This document shows, piece by piece, positions 53,226 to 61,861 of a stretch of 64,000 nt of DNA. Position numbers and translations under genes: made by a program. This DNA comes from CAWUEX02 sp038148375. GTDB taxonomy: Bacteria; Pseudomonadota; Alphaproteobacteria; Rhodospirillales; Rhodospirillaceae. A model generated the notes under the pieces. The model searched no databases. It had not been told where the DNA came from and saw nothing but the letters and a program-made list of their open reading frames with translations. The stretch is taken from positions 248,001 through 312,000 of the forward strand of contig JAYQVH010000001.1 in assembly GCA_038148375.1 (NCBI GenBank), read 5' to 3'. Numbering within the stretch: the first letter of the stretch is position 1; the number at the start of each line of letters is the position of its first letter.

Positions 53226-53750
53226 CTAAGGCGCACGGTCGCGCACCAGAATATACCCCGGCTCCGCTTCCATATTGCGGTATAGACCGAGCGGTGTGAA
53301 TCCGGCGTACCGGTACGCACGAATGGCAGCGCGGTTGGACGGATGAGGATCGAGCGACACGCGCTTGATACCGGGCAGGCGCAGGACGCGCTCCGACACA
53401 TCTTCAACAATGCGCCGTCCGTGCCCTTGACCGCGTTTCGCCGCATCCAGAAGAAGAATGTCGAGGGACGCAACGCCGGGCCGGTCGCCCACCCAATAAC
53501 GGCCGCGCCGGCCGAAATTGCAGTTTACTTCCGTAAACGCGATCAAATCCCGTCCGCCTTAGACCAGGTGTTTGAATACACCGCGGTCACGAATGTCGTC
53601 GCGGCTGGCGCTTAAGAATTCGGCCCATGACCCCGGCGGCCAGACTCGTCTGAGAAACGGCTGACAGCGCAAGGCATACAGACGCTTGAGGTCCCCCGCA
53701 CCGACCGGGCGGTATGTATGTGTCAGGCCGGAAAGATCGAGGCCGCGCAC
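53226..53750 (-). pseudogene. GNAT acetyltransferase interrupted by an in-frame TAA
   Basis: From GTG 53750 the frame encodes LTHTYRPVGAGDLKRLYALR and onward to GVFKHLV, then TAA at 53559-53561, then GGRDLIAFTEVNCN and a complete GNAT core (KRGQGHGRRIVEDV, PSNRAAIRAYRYAGF). Both parts share one frame and no other lesion exists. The stop lies between two beta strands, just before the conserved substrate-sheet strand. Similar to AAC(6')-like or general small-molecule acetyltransferases. Converges on the exported protein gene and lies 13 bases downstream of the HIT gene. Confidence 0.83.
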
Positions 53751-53763
53751 AACCCGCCGACCC

Positions 53764-54129
53764 CTAGCGGCTCAGCATTGGGCCCAAACGCGCGCCGCCG
53801 AACACATGAATGTGCAGGTGCGGCACTTCCTGCATACCGTCCTCGCCGGTGTTGGCGAGAATCCGGTAACCGGTGCCTTTGATCTTCTTGATTTCGGCGA
53901 CTTTCAAGACGGCACGGTTGAGCGCCGCGATTTCTGCATCCGATGCCTTATCGGCGAAATCCGTCATGCACACGTACTTGCCTTTGGGAATGATGAGCAC
54001 GTGCACCGGCGCCTGGGGACTGATGTCTTCGAAGGCGAGCACATGATCGTCTTCGTACACCGTGGTGTTGGGAATCTCGCCGCGCAGAATTTTCGCGAAA
54101 ATGTTGTCGTCGTCGTATGTCAGCGTCAT
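53764..54129 (-). CDS. Histidine-triad (HIT) nucleotide-binding protein
   Basis: A 121-residue HINT-type hydrolase with the motif HLHIHVFG. Acts on purine nucleoside phosphoramidates. The start ATG overlaps the hisE stop, so it is the last gene of the his operon, a common arrangement in alphaproteobacteria. Confidence 0.93.
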   Translation of the reverse strand: MTLTYDDDNIFAKILRGEIPNTTVYEDDHVLAFEDISPQAPVHVLIIPKGKYVCMTDFADKASDAEIAALNRAVLKVAEIKKIKGTGYRILANTGEDGMQEVPHLHIHVFGGARLGPMLSR

Positions 54130-54470
54130 CCGTTCTTGTCCTTGTCGCGAACGCCGGGCGTGCCGAACCGGTGGTCGAGCACGGCGAAGACTTCTGCCGG
54201 GGTGACATCCTTCGCTGCCCACAGCAGCAACAGCATGTAGAGCAGGTCCGCGCTTTCTTCGAGCAGGCTCTCCCGGCTTTCGGCCACAGCGGCCAGGGCC
54301 GTCTCCACCCCTTCCTCGCCGACCTTTTGGGCGATCTTGGTCACGCCCTTGGCATACATCTTCGCCGTGTAGGATTTCTCCGGGTCGGCGCCTTTGCGCG
54401 ACACCAAGACGTCGTACAGGCGTTCCAAAATCTGCGCGTCGGGGGCGGGTGTGTTTTTGTTCTTGCTCAT
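54126..54470 (-). CDS. hisE: Phosphoribosyl-ATP pyrophosphatase
   Basis: A 114-residue MazG-fold enzyme for histidine step 2. The acidic EEGVETALAA and ESADLLYMLLLL motifs coordinate Mg. Separate from HisI, as is usual in alphaproteobacteria. Confidence 0.94.
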   Translation of the reverse strand: MSKNKNTPAPDAQILERLYDVLVSRKGADPEKSYTAKMYAKGVTKIAQKVGEEGVETALAAVAESRESLLEESADLLYMLLLLWAAKDVTPAEVFAVLDHRFGTPGVRDKDKNG

Positions 54471-54479
54471 GCTGCCTCC

Positions 54480-55265
54480 TTAGGCGGCCTTCTGGGACAG
54501 GGGCGAGACGGGGCGCACCGGCAACCCGGCGTCCGCAAGATACGCCTTCGCGTCACCGATGGAATAGTCGCCGAAGTGAAAGATGGAGGCGGCCAGCACG
54601 GCTGTGGCATGACCATCGCGTACGCCGGCGACCATATGATCGAGCGTGCCGACGCCGCCGGACGCGATGACGGGAATGGACACGCGGTCGGCGACGGCGC
54701 GGGTGAGACCGATATCGTAGCCGTCGCGGGTGCCGTCACGGTCCATCGACGTCAGCAGTATTTCACCGGCGCCGTAGGCGGCCATGCGCTCGACCCATTC
54801 GAGCGCATCGATGCCCGTCGGTTCTCGGCCGCCGTGAGTGAAGATTTCATACTTGCCGGGGCCGACGGACTTGGGGTCGACGGCGACGACGATGCACTGG
54901 CTGCCGAATTTCTCCGCCGCCTCGCGCACAAACTCAGGCCGCTTCACCGCCGCGGTGTTGATCGAGACCTTATCCGCCCCAGCGAGGAGAAGTTTGCGGA
55001 TGTCCTCGACCGTACGCACCCCGCCACCGACGGTGACCGGCATGAAGCAGTGCTCGGCCGTGCGCGCGACGACGTCGTAAAAGGTGTCGCGGTCCTCGTG
55101 GCTGGCCGTGATGTCGAGGAAGCAGAGTTCGTCCGCGCCAGCGGCATCGTAGACCTGGGCCTGCTCGACCGGATCACCGGCGTCGCGCAGATCGACAAAG
55201 TTGACGCCTTTGACGACGCGGCCGTCTTTGACATCGAGACAGGGGATAACGCGAACCGTCAGCAT
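54480..55265 (-). CDS. hisF: Imidazole glycerol phosphate synthase, cyclase subunit
   Basis: A 261-residue TIM barrel with CLDVKDGRVVKGVNF at the N terminus (catalytic Asp) and the duplicated phosphate-binding blocks (VTVGGGVRT, IASGGVGT). Works with HisH, encoded two genes upstream. Confidence 0.96.
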   Translation of the reverse strand: MLTVRVIPCLDVKDGRVVKGVNFVDLRDAGDPVEQAQVYDAAGADELCFLDITASHEDRDTFYDVVARTAEHCFMPVTVGGGVRTVEDIRKLLLAGADKVSINTAAVKRPEFVREAAEKFGSQCIVVAVDPKSVGPGKYEIFTHGGREPTGIDALEWVERMAAYGAGEILLTSMDRDGTRDGYDIGLTRAVADRVSIPVIASGGVGTLDHMVAGVRDGHATAVLAASIFHFGDYSIGDAKAYLADAGLPVRPVSPLSQKAA

Positions 55266-55268
55266 GAT

Positions 55269-56009
55269 TTATTCCGCAAGCAGGTTGAGCGCAGCGGCGA
55301 GATCGATCCGGCCATCATAAAGGGCGCGGCCCGAAATCACACCGGCCAGGCCGGGAGACCGTTCGGCGCGGGTTTTAATCGCAGCCAGGTCTTCAAGCGC
55401 GGCGACACCGCCGGAGACGATCACCGGGATCGACACGACGTCGGCCAGCGCGGCGGAGGCCTCCAGATTGGGGCCCTGCAACACGCCGTCACGGTCGATA
55501 TCGGTATGGACGATGGCGGCGACGCCGGCATCTTCGAAGCGTTGGGCCAGCTCTACCGCGGTGATGTCGGACGTTTCGGCCCAACCCTCGACGGCGACCA
55601 TGCCGCCACGGGCATCGATGCCGACGGCGACGCGGCCGGGAAACGCGGCACAGGCATCATGCACCAGCGCGGGATTTTTCACCGCCGCCGTGCCGAGAAC
55701 GATGCGCGCGATGCCACCGGTCAACCAGTGCTCGACCATCGCCATGTCACGAATACCGCCGCCGAGCTGCACCGGCACGTCCACGGCTGACACGATCGCC
55801 TCGACGGCGGCGGCGTTGACCGGCTTGCCGGCGAAGGCGCCGTTGAGATCGACAACGTGAATCCATCCCGCGCCGGCATCGGCAAAGCTTTTCGCCTGGG
55901 CGCCCGGATCGTCGTTGAACACGGTGGCGCGGTCCATGTCGCCCTGGGCGAGGCGCACGCATTGCCCGTCCTTTAGGTCGATCGCCGGATAAAGGATCAC
56001 TTTGGCCAT
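55269..56009 (-). CDS. hisA: Phosphoribosylformimino-5-aminoimidazole carboxamide ribotide isomerase
   Basis: A 246-residue TIM barrel related to HisF (AIDLKDGQCVRLAQGDM; PVIVSGGVAALEDL). ATG 56009, two bases after the hisH stop, is chosen over GTG 56024 that would overlap it. Three bases separate it from hisF. Confidence 0.95.
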   Translation of the reverse strand: MAKVILYPAIDLKDGQCVRLAQGDMDRATVFNDDPGAQAKSFADAGAGWIHVVDLNGAFAGKPVNAAAVEAIVSAVDVPVQLGGGIRDMAMVEHWLTGGIARIVLGTAAVKNPALVHDACAAFPGRVAVGIDARGGMVAVEGWAETSDITAVELAQRFEDAGVAAIVHTDIDRDGVLQGPNLEASAALADVVSIPVIVSGGVAALEDLAAIKTRAERSPGLAGVISGRALYDGRIDLAAALNLLAE

Positions 56010-56011
56010 GT

Positions 56012-56671
56012 TTACGGCGCCCACTGTAAGAAGTTGGCGATGATCCTGAGGCCGAGCGCTTGACTCTTTTCCGGGTGGAACTGCGTGCCAAACAGATTAT
56101 CGCGGCCGATGGCGGCGGTAACCGTCTGCCCGTAATCCACCGTGGCGCGCACCATCTCTGGGTCATCGCAGACAACGTGATAGCTGTGCACGAAATATGC
56201 GAACGGATCTTTGCCCAGCCCCTCGAGCACCGGATGCCGTGTAGAGACGTTCAGCCGGTTCCAGCCCATGTGCGGGATGCGCGCGCCGGCCCCGCCCGGA
56301 CCGGCGTCGGCCGAGGGTGTCAACGCGATGACCTGACCCGGCACCCAGCCAAAGCCCGGCGTTTCGCCGTGTTCGAATCCGGTGGTGGCCATCAGCTGCA
56401 TACCGACGCAAATGCCGAAGAACGGCCGCGCGCGTTTGATCACCGCGTCTGCCAACGCGTCCGTCATGCCGGATACGGACTCAAGACCGGACTTGCAGTC
56501 GGCAAATGCGCCGACGCCCGGCAGGACGATACGGTCGGCTGCGGCGACAGCATCGGCATCCGCGGTGACCGCAATGTCGGCGGACACGCCCGCATCCGCC
56601 GCAGCCTTTTCAAAAGCCTTGGCGGCAGAGCGCAGGTTGCCCGAGCCGTAGTCGACGATAACCAGCTTCAT
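56012..56671 (-). CDS. hisH: Imidazole glycerol phosphate synthase, glutamine amidotransferase subunit
   Basis: A 219-residue class I amidotransferase. Catalytic Cys in FFGICVGMQLM; His-Glu in the C-terminal GTQFHPEKSQ. Forms the HisFH complex. A 69-base gap separates it from hisB. Confidence 0.95.
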   Translation of the reverse strand: MKLVIVDYGSGNLRSAAKAFEKAAADAGVSADIAVTADADAVAAADRIVLPGVGAFADCKSGLESVSGMTDALADAVIKRARPFFGICVGMQLMATTGFEHGETPGFGWVPGQVIALTPSADAGPGGAGARIPHMGWNRLNVSTRHPVLEGLGKDPFAYFVHSYHVVCDDPEMVRATVDYGQTVTAAIGRDNLFGTQFHPEKSQALGLRIIANFLQWAP

Positions 56672-56740
56672 GATGAAATGTCCGGCGGCTCTCCCGCGAC
56701 TACACCAGCGGGGTTAGCCGCCGCAGGGAGAGAACCGACT

Positions 56741-57328
56741 TTAAAGTTTACCCTTGGTCGATGGAACCGCATCGGCCTTGCGCGGATCGATTTCGATCGC
56801 GGCGCGCAAGGACCGCGCGAGCCCCTTAAAACAGGATTCGACGATATGATGATTGTTGTCGCCGTACTTATTCCACACGTGCAGCGTCGCGCCGGCGGAC
56901 TGAGCAAAGGCTTGGAACCACTCCTTGAACAGTTCCGTGTCCATGTCGCCGAGTTTCGGTTTGGAAAAATTCACTTTCCAAATCAGATACGGGCGGTTGG
57001 ATAAATCGAGCGCAACTTCCGTCAGGGTTTCATCCATCGGGATGACGGCCGCGCCGTAGCGGGTGATTCCCTTGCGGTCGCCCAGAGCCTCCGCCACCGC
57101 CTCGCCGATACAAATGCCCACGTCTTCCGTGGTGTGGTGAAAATCGATGTACAGGTCGCCCTTCGCCTCGACCGTCAGGTCCATCAGGCTGTGGCGCGAA
57201 AGCTGCTCCAGCATATGATCCAGGAATCCGATGCCGGTGTTAATCGTATATTGTCCCGACCCATCAAGGTTCACGGAGACGGCGATTTCCGTCTCTTTGG
57301 TGGTACGGCTGACACGGGCCTCGCGCAT
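56741..57328 (-). CDS. hisB: Imidazoleglycerol-phosphate dehydratase
   Basis: A 195-residue manganese enzyme (dehydratase domain only). Both HHxxE-type metal blocks are present (DFHHTTEDVGI and HHIVESCFKGLARSLR). First gene of the hisB-hisH-hisA-hisF-hisE-HIT operon. Confidence 0.96.
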   Translation of the reverse strand: MREARVSRTTKETEIAVSVNLDGSGQYTINTGIGFLDHMLEQLSRHSLMDLTVEAKGDLYIDFHHTTEDVGICIGEAVAEALGDRKGITRYGAAVIPMDETLTEVALDLSNRPYLIWKVNFSKPKLGDMDTELFKEWFQAFAQSAGATLHVWNKYGDNNHHIVESCFKGLARSLRAAIEIDPRKADAVPSTKGKL

Positions 57329-57583
57329 GGCGGTGTCCTCTGGCGGTTGAATTGGCGCCCTTTTAACAGGTCAATTCCGGCAAAGCCACACAGGACCGCC
57401 GGTTCTTTGCAACGCGAAAATACTCTCAAACGTACACCAGGAGTACTCGCCCACGAATAAGGTGAGGACACGCGGGGGTGGAGAAGTTAAAATCGTTATA
57501 GGGCTCGGAGAGGGCTCATAACAAAAAAAGACCTAGGTTACGAAAACGACAACTAGCAACTGGAACAACTAGCAGTGAACACA
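57329..57583. promoter_or_regulatory. AT-rich divergent promoter region of hisB and the second XRE gene, with direct repeats
   Basis: 255 bases, A+T rich toward the XRE gene. The 10-mer ACAACTAGCA occurs at 57549-57558 and 57565-57574, a 16-base period, right before the ATG at 57584. Each holds a CTAG core. A plausible autoregulatory operator covering the ribosome site. Confidence 0.45.
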
Positions 57584-58042
57584 ATGGCTCCAAATCGAAG
57601 AGGTAGGCCCCCCGGCGCAAGGGCCGGGTCTCCGGACCCCATCGACATTCATGTCGGCCGGCGGATTAAGCTCCGCCGTACGTTATTGCGCATCAGCCAG
57701 GAACAGCTCGCCGGCGACATCGGTGTGACTTTCCAGCAAGTACAGAAATATGAGAGCGGCCATAACCGGGTCAGCGCGTCGCGTCTGTTCGACATTTCGC
57801 GCGTCCTGGATTGTCCGATCTCCTACTTCTTCGAGGATATCGGCGATGAGGTCACCTCCGACCGGCCGACCCCGAACCCTCGCACCAGCGAAGGTCTGTC
57901 GGAAAGCCAGGAAGGCTTTGACGATGATCCGATGAACCGCACCGAGACGTTGGAATTGGTGCGCGCCTACTGGCGTTTGCATAACACCGAGCTGCGCCGC
58001 AACGTGCTTGATCTCCTGATCAACATGTCCAAGCGCGAGTAG
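57584..58042 (+). CDS. XRE-family helix-turn-helix regulator (paralogue 2)
   Basis: A 152-residue paralogue of the regulator at 13928. The HTH and CPISYFFED segments align with few changes, and the C-terminal TLELVRAYWRL helix is kept. Differences fall in the N-terminal tail and linker. ATG 57584 is chosen over GTG 57575. Related to the PraR type; targets unknown. Confidence 0.88.
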   Translation: MAPNRRGRPPGARAGSPDPIDIHVGRRIKLRRTLLRISQEQLAGDIGVTFQQVQKYESGHNRVSASRLFDISRVLDCPISYFFEDIGDEVTSDRPTPNPRTSEGLSESQEGFDDDPMNRTETLELVRAYWRLHNTELRRNVLDLLINMSKRE

Positions 58043-58070
58043 CCGGACTGGATCGGCAATAAGATGCGAT

Positions 58071-58100
58071 ACGGCGGTTCGAGTGAGCCGCCGTTCGTTT
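58071..58100 (+). terminator. Probable intrinsic terminator after the second XRE gene
   Basis: ACGGCGGTTC (58071-58080) pairs with GAGCCGCCGT (58085-58094), one G-T pair included, around a 4-base loop. The following tract is TCGTTT, so the T tail is weak. Confidence 0.6.
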
Positions 58101-58125
58101 ATGTGGCGTTCGGTTGCGCCGCCGC

Positions 58126-58818
58126 TTAAGGCTTGAGCCGGTATCCGCCGGGTTCTGTGATCAAGAGCCGGGCGTTGGAAGGATCCGCCTCGATCTTCTG
58201 GCGCAGGCGGTAAACGTGGGTTTCCAAGGTGTGCGTGGTCACACCCGCATTGTAACCCCAAACTTCATCCAGCAGTTTCTCGCGCGGCACAGTCTCATCG
58301 CCGACGCGAAACAGATACTTAAGAATGGCCGTTTCTTTTTCGGTCAGACGAATTTTCTTTTCGGTCTCGCCGTGCACCAGCATCTTGGCCGCCGGTTGAA
58401 ACTTGTACGGGCCAACAGTGAAAATGGCATCGTCAGACTGGGTGTGCTGCCGCAAGTGCGCACGGACGCGCGCCAGCAGAACAGCAAGCCGGAACGGTTT
58501 GGTTACATAGTCGTTGGCGCCGGCATCGAGACCGGTGACGGTATCTTCATCGCTATCGGCTGCCGTCAGCATGATAATTGGAGACCGCGTTCCCGCGGCG
58601 CGTAACTTTTTACAGACCTCACGGCCATCCATGTCCGGCAGGCCGAGATCGAGAATAATCACGTCGAAAACCTGATCGGCGGCTCGAGCCAAAGCATCGA
58701 CGCCGCTATCCGCTTCAACGATCGTTTCAAAGTCGCCTTGCTCGTTAAGTTGCTCGACCAGAGACTGACGCAGCATCGCGTCATCATCGATCAACAGTAG
58801 CGTTTTCGCTGAAGCCAT
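58126..58818 (-). CDS. OmpR/PhoB-type response regulator (orphan)
   Basis: A 230-residue two-domain regulator. Receiver with acidic pair in LLIDDDAM, phospho-Asp in VIILDLGLPDMDG and Lys in YVTKPF; C-terminal winged helix with THTLETHVYRLRQKIE. No sensor kinase gene is next to it, so the partner is elsewhere. Its single transcript faces away from ribA. Confidence 0.9.
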   Translation of the reverse strand: MASAKTLLLIDDDAMLRQSLVEQLNEQGDFETIVEADSGVDALARAADQVFDVIILDLGLPDMDGREVCKKLRAAGTRSPIIMLTAADSDEDTVTGLDAGANDYVTKPFRLAVLLARVRAHLRQHTQSDDAIFTVGPYKFQPAAKMLVHGETEKKIRLTEKETAILKYLFRVGDETVPREKLLDEVWGYNAGVTTHTLETHVYRLRQKIEADPSNARLLITEPGGYRLKP

Positions 58819-59009
58819 ATGCCAGCAAGACCCCTCTTCCTGCGCGATCTGGACCGGAGTTTACCCATCGGCACGCGGTCCGCCACCGCGGTCATAGTCA
58901 AAAATACGTCCCATGTGTTGTCAAACCTGCGTGTGGACCCCAGGCGCGGGAATGGTTACAACGCAATTCGCCAGTGCACTAAATTAGAAAAGCCATATAT
59001 AACAGTGAC

Positions 59010-60158
59010 ATGACTGCTGATCCTCAAACGCAGACGGAATTCGACGTCACCGCCGTGTTGGACACGGTGGACCGCGCGGTGGCGGAAATGCGCCGCGGTT
59101 CGGCTGTGGTTGTCACCACCGCGGCTGGGGGTCTGTTGGCGCGTGCCGCGGAGACACTGGATGCCGACGGCGCGCCCCTGGCATTTTTCTCACGGCCCGG
59201 AGTGGGCGAACTGACCGTTGCCGTTACCGGACGCCGGGCCGCGATCCTGGGACTGGCCGAGCCGAGCGCGCCGGCCGTCGTGTTGGGCCGCAGCGGCGGC
59301 ATGACCGTCGAGGACGTTCTCGCGCTGATCGATCCCAAAGCGGAGCAGGCGCACGTGCCGCTGCCCGGTATAACGGCCGCACCTGCGGGGGCAGACTCTG
59401 CTGTGCTGACAGCCGTACGGCTTTCGAAGATCGCGCGGCTCCTGCCGGCCGTTGCCGTTGCCAAGCTCGATGTCGGTTCGACCGGCGAGGCCGTCGCCTG
59501 GGCAAAGACCAATGGCCGCAGCGTCGTGTCCGCCGACGCGGTCTCGGCCTACGACAAACTTCAGGCGGAAACGCTTTCGCCGGTCTCGGAAGCGCGTGTC
59601 CCTCTCGCCGGATGCGACGACACCAAGATCATCGCCTTTCGTCCCCGCGACGGCGGCGTGGAGCACCTAGTCATCGTCATCGGCTCACCCGACACAACCA
59701 GACCGGTGCTGACCCGTTTGCACTCCGAATGCTTTACCGGCGATCTGCTGGGATCCCTGAAATGCGATTGCGGCGACCAGTTGCGCGGCGCCATCAGCGC
59801 CATTGCCGAAGGCGGCGACGGCGGCGTGCTGTTGTACCTGGCGCAGGAAGGCCGAGGCATCGGTCTGGTCAACAAGCTGCGCGCCTATGAGCTTCAGGAA
59901 AAAGGGTTCGATACGGTCGATGCCAACGAACAGCTTGGCTTTGACGACGACGAGCGGGTGTATCTGCCAGCGGTGCAGATGCTGACGCGGCTGGGTATTT
60001 CCAAAGTGCGGCTGCTCACCAATAACCCGGCGAAGGTCGGCGCACTTGCGCGCCACGGCATCACGGTCACCGAACGTGTGCCGCACGTATTCCCGTCCAA
60101 CCAGCACAACTGGTCCTATCTGGACACCAAGGCCAAGCGCTCCGGCCACGTCTTTTAA
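59010..60158 (+). CDS. ribA: GTP cyclohydrolase II with degenerate N-terminal RibB-like domain
   Basis: A 382-residue protein. The C-terminal 200 residues are RibA: zinc cysteines in SECFTGDLLGSLKCDCGDQL and catalytic GRGIGL segment. The N-terminal 175 residues resemble a decayed DHBP synthase domain and are common in alphaproteobacterial RibA. First step of riboflavin synthesis. 191 bases upstream carry no recognised FMN riboswitch. Confidence 0.9.
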   Translation: MTADPQTQTEFDVTAVLDTVDRAVAEMRRGSAVVVTTAAGGLLARAAETLDADGAPLAFFSRPGVGELTVAVTGRRAAILGLAEPSAPAVVLGRSGGMTVEDVLALIDPKAEQAHVPLPGITAAPAGADSAVLTAVRLSKIARLLPAVAVAKLDVGSTGEAVAWAKTNGRSVVSADAVSAYDKLQAETLSPVSEARVPLAGCDDTKIIAFRPRDGGVEHLVIVIGSPDTTRPVLTRLHSECFTGDLLGSLKCDCGDQLRGAISAIAEGGDGGVLLYLAQEGRGIGLVNKLRAYELQEKGFDTVDANEQLGFDDDERVYLPAVQMLTRLGISKVRLLTNNPAKVGALARHGITVTERVPHVFPSNQHNWSYLDTKAKRSGHVF

Positions 60159-60291
60159 GAGCGGCTAAGGGCGAGCACCCTCTCGTGCGCCAGCACCGGA
60201 CGCGCCCGGCAAAAGTTGCCCAGGGTGTGCTTTTTGCGCGTCACAGCCGTCCGGTTTTTAAGGTATTCCGCCGGGTTTGAGGCCGCTTCTC

Positions 60292-60307
60292 TGGCATGGG
60301 AATTGCT
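60292..60307 (+). promoter_or_regulatory. Sigma-54-type promoter
   Basis: TGGCATGGGAATTGCT has GG (60293-60294) and GC (60305-60306) separated by exactly 10 bases, the required -24/-12 spacing, with close agreement to the TGGCACG-N4-TTGC consensus. It would start transcription near 60318, about 19 bases before the ATG at 60337. An enhancer-binding protein site was not found. Confidence 0.62.
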
Positions 60308-60336
60308 TCTTCTCCAGAAGAAGGAGCTCCGTACCG

Positions 60337-61289
60337 ATGTCCGATCTTCAATCCCTCGCTGCGTACCCTGTCGGCAACCGCGCGCCGATCGAGGAATTGA
60401 CTGTCAGCCGGCGGCGGACGAAGGCTTTTCGTTCTGGGATTTCCTCGACGTCATCAATCCGCTGCAGCACATCCCGGTCGTCAATACGATCTACCGCGAA
60501 ATGACCGGAGATGAGATCAAAGCGCCGGCGAAACTGATCGGCAGCGCCATCCTCGGCGGACCGGTCGGTCTGGCCGCCGCGATGGTGGACACCGCGATTG
60601 AAGACTCGACGGGTAAGGATCTGGGCGGCCACGCCATGGCCTTCCTCCGCGGTGAAGACGCACCGGCGGAGACTCAACAGCAACCAGTACAGACGGCAGC
60701 GGCAGCGGTTTCGTCCGCGTCTACCGCGCGCGAATTTATTCCTGCCGCGCTGATCGCGGCGCAAATGACGGCTGCGGCACCGCTGCTGGAAGACGACGAA
60801 GAGCGCGCTGATGACATCGAAACCGCGCGTCAGACTCAGGAAACGGAAGCGTCCATTGCCGCGGCAGCCGCCGCCGCACCGCAGGGCATGGTATTCATGC
60901 CGCTAAAACGAAATGCGGCGCCGGGCTTCAAGAAACTGGACACCGCGGCAGCGGATACACGCTTTATGCCGATTGACCGCACGCGGCGCCGGACGCCAGG
61001 AAGCGACCCGAGTGCAAACGCGGCCCTGGCAGCCGCGGCCGCACGCATGCAGCGTCCCGACGCAGCGACCGCGATGATGGGCGGCAGCAGACTCGATCCG
61101 ATGTTGGAAGCGACCAAGCCGCAGCAGGACACCGGCATGATGCCAGCTGCCGATCCGTTTGCGGCGGCGCGACGCATCGCCGAAGAGGGCGGCGCGGTGG
61201 CCGTGCCAGCCTGGTTCGACAAAGCCATGATGGACGCCGTGGGCAAGTATCGGGCAACGCAGGCTGCCGGAGACCGCCCCGGTTCGTAA
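60337..61289 (+). pseudogene. Conserved alphaproteobacterial-type protein of unknown function, broken by a 1-nt frameshift
   Basis: ATG 60337 has AAGGAG near 60320 and opens MSDLQSLAAYPVGNRAPIEELTVS. The frame then leaves the family sequence at about 60405-60418; restoring one base in GTCAGCCGGCGGCGG would lead on to PAADEGFSFWDFLDVINPL, which continues in the other frame to 61289 (Ala-rich, low-complexity C-terminal half). The FWDFLDVINPLQHIPVVNTIYREMTGDE stretch, here quoted only as its ends FWDFLD and REMTGDE, looks like a conserved domain. A true frameshift or a sequence error. Preceded by a sigma-54-like promoter. Confidence 0.72.
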
Positions 61290-61318
61290 TCGCACGCGCT
61301 GTAGCGTAAACTGCCGCC

Positions 61319-61861
61319 ATGGCCGACAGCACCGATCATCTTATTGTCAAACCCGACCGAGCCGAACCGACGCGCGGCCGGGTGTTTTTTGACGGCAGGG
61401 TTTTCGACTGCGCGCTGGGCCGCAGCGGCGTAACCACAAACAAACGCGAAGGCGATGGAGCAACGCCTGCCGGGTGCTACACCCTACGGCGGGTCTTGTA
61501 CCGGCCCGACCGCGGAGATGCCCCGGAAACGGCATTACCCGTGACCGCGATCACCGAAACCGATGGCTGGTGCGACGATCCGGATGACGCGAATTACAAT
61601 CGCCCGGTGACACTGCCCTACGCGGCGCGCGCCGAGCGCATGTGGCGCGATGACTCGCTGTATGACGTTGTGGTTGTGCTCGGACATAACGACGACCCGG
61701 TCGTGGCCGGCGCCGGCAGCGCGATTTTCCTGCACGTCGCTGCCCCTGACTTCGGTGCCACCGAGGGCTGTGTCGCCCTGCGCGATAACGAGGTGCGTGA
61801 CGTTCTTCGCCGCTGTTCAGCCGCAACAGAGATCGACATTCGATCGCTCAAAGAGACCTAG
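61319..61861 (+). CDS. L,D-transpeptidase (YkuD) catalytic-domain protein
   Basis: A 180-residue protein with the YkuD motif: His in IFLHVAAPDF and catalytic Cys in TEGCVAL. No signal peptide is visible, so export is doubtful; some family members of this short type have unclear roles. Convergent with yggS, sharing 14 bases at the 3' ends. Confidence 0.82.
   Translation: MADSTDHLIVKPDRAEPTRGRVFFDGRVFDCALGRSGVTTNKREGDGATPAGCYTLRRVLYRPDRGDAPETALPVTAITETDGWCDDPDDANYNRPVTLPYAARAERMWRDDSLYDVVVVLGHNDDPVVAGAGSAIFLHVAAPDFGATEGCVALRDNEVRDVLRRCSAATEIDIRSLKET

Noticed and set aside
15108..53561. TAA read as a sense codon (genetic code change)
   Set aside because: Three broken genes have TAA, but TAA also properly ends infB, rbfA, truB, ylxR, rimP, trmB and others at family-typical lengths.
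54117..55790. 557-codon open frame antisense to hisE-hisF-hisA
   Set aside because: Covers three conserved his genes on the opposite strand; composition artefact.
58819..59009. Possible FMN riboswitch before ribA
   Set aside because: The conserved RFN element core is not visible in the 191-base gap.
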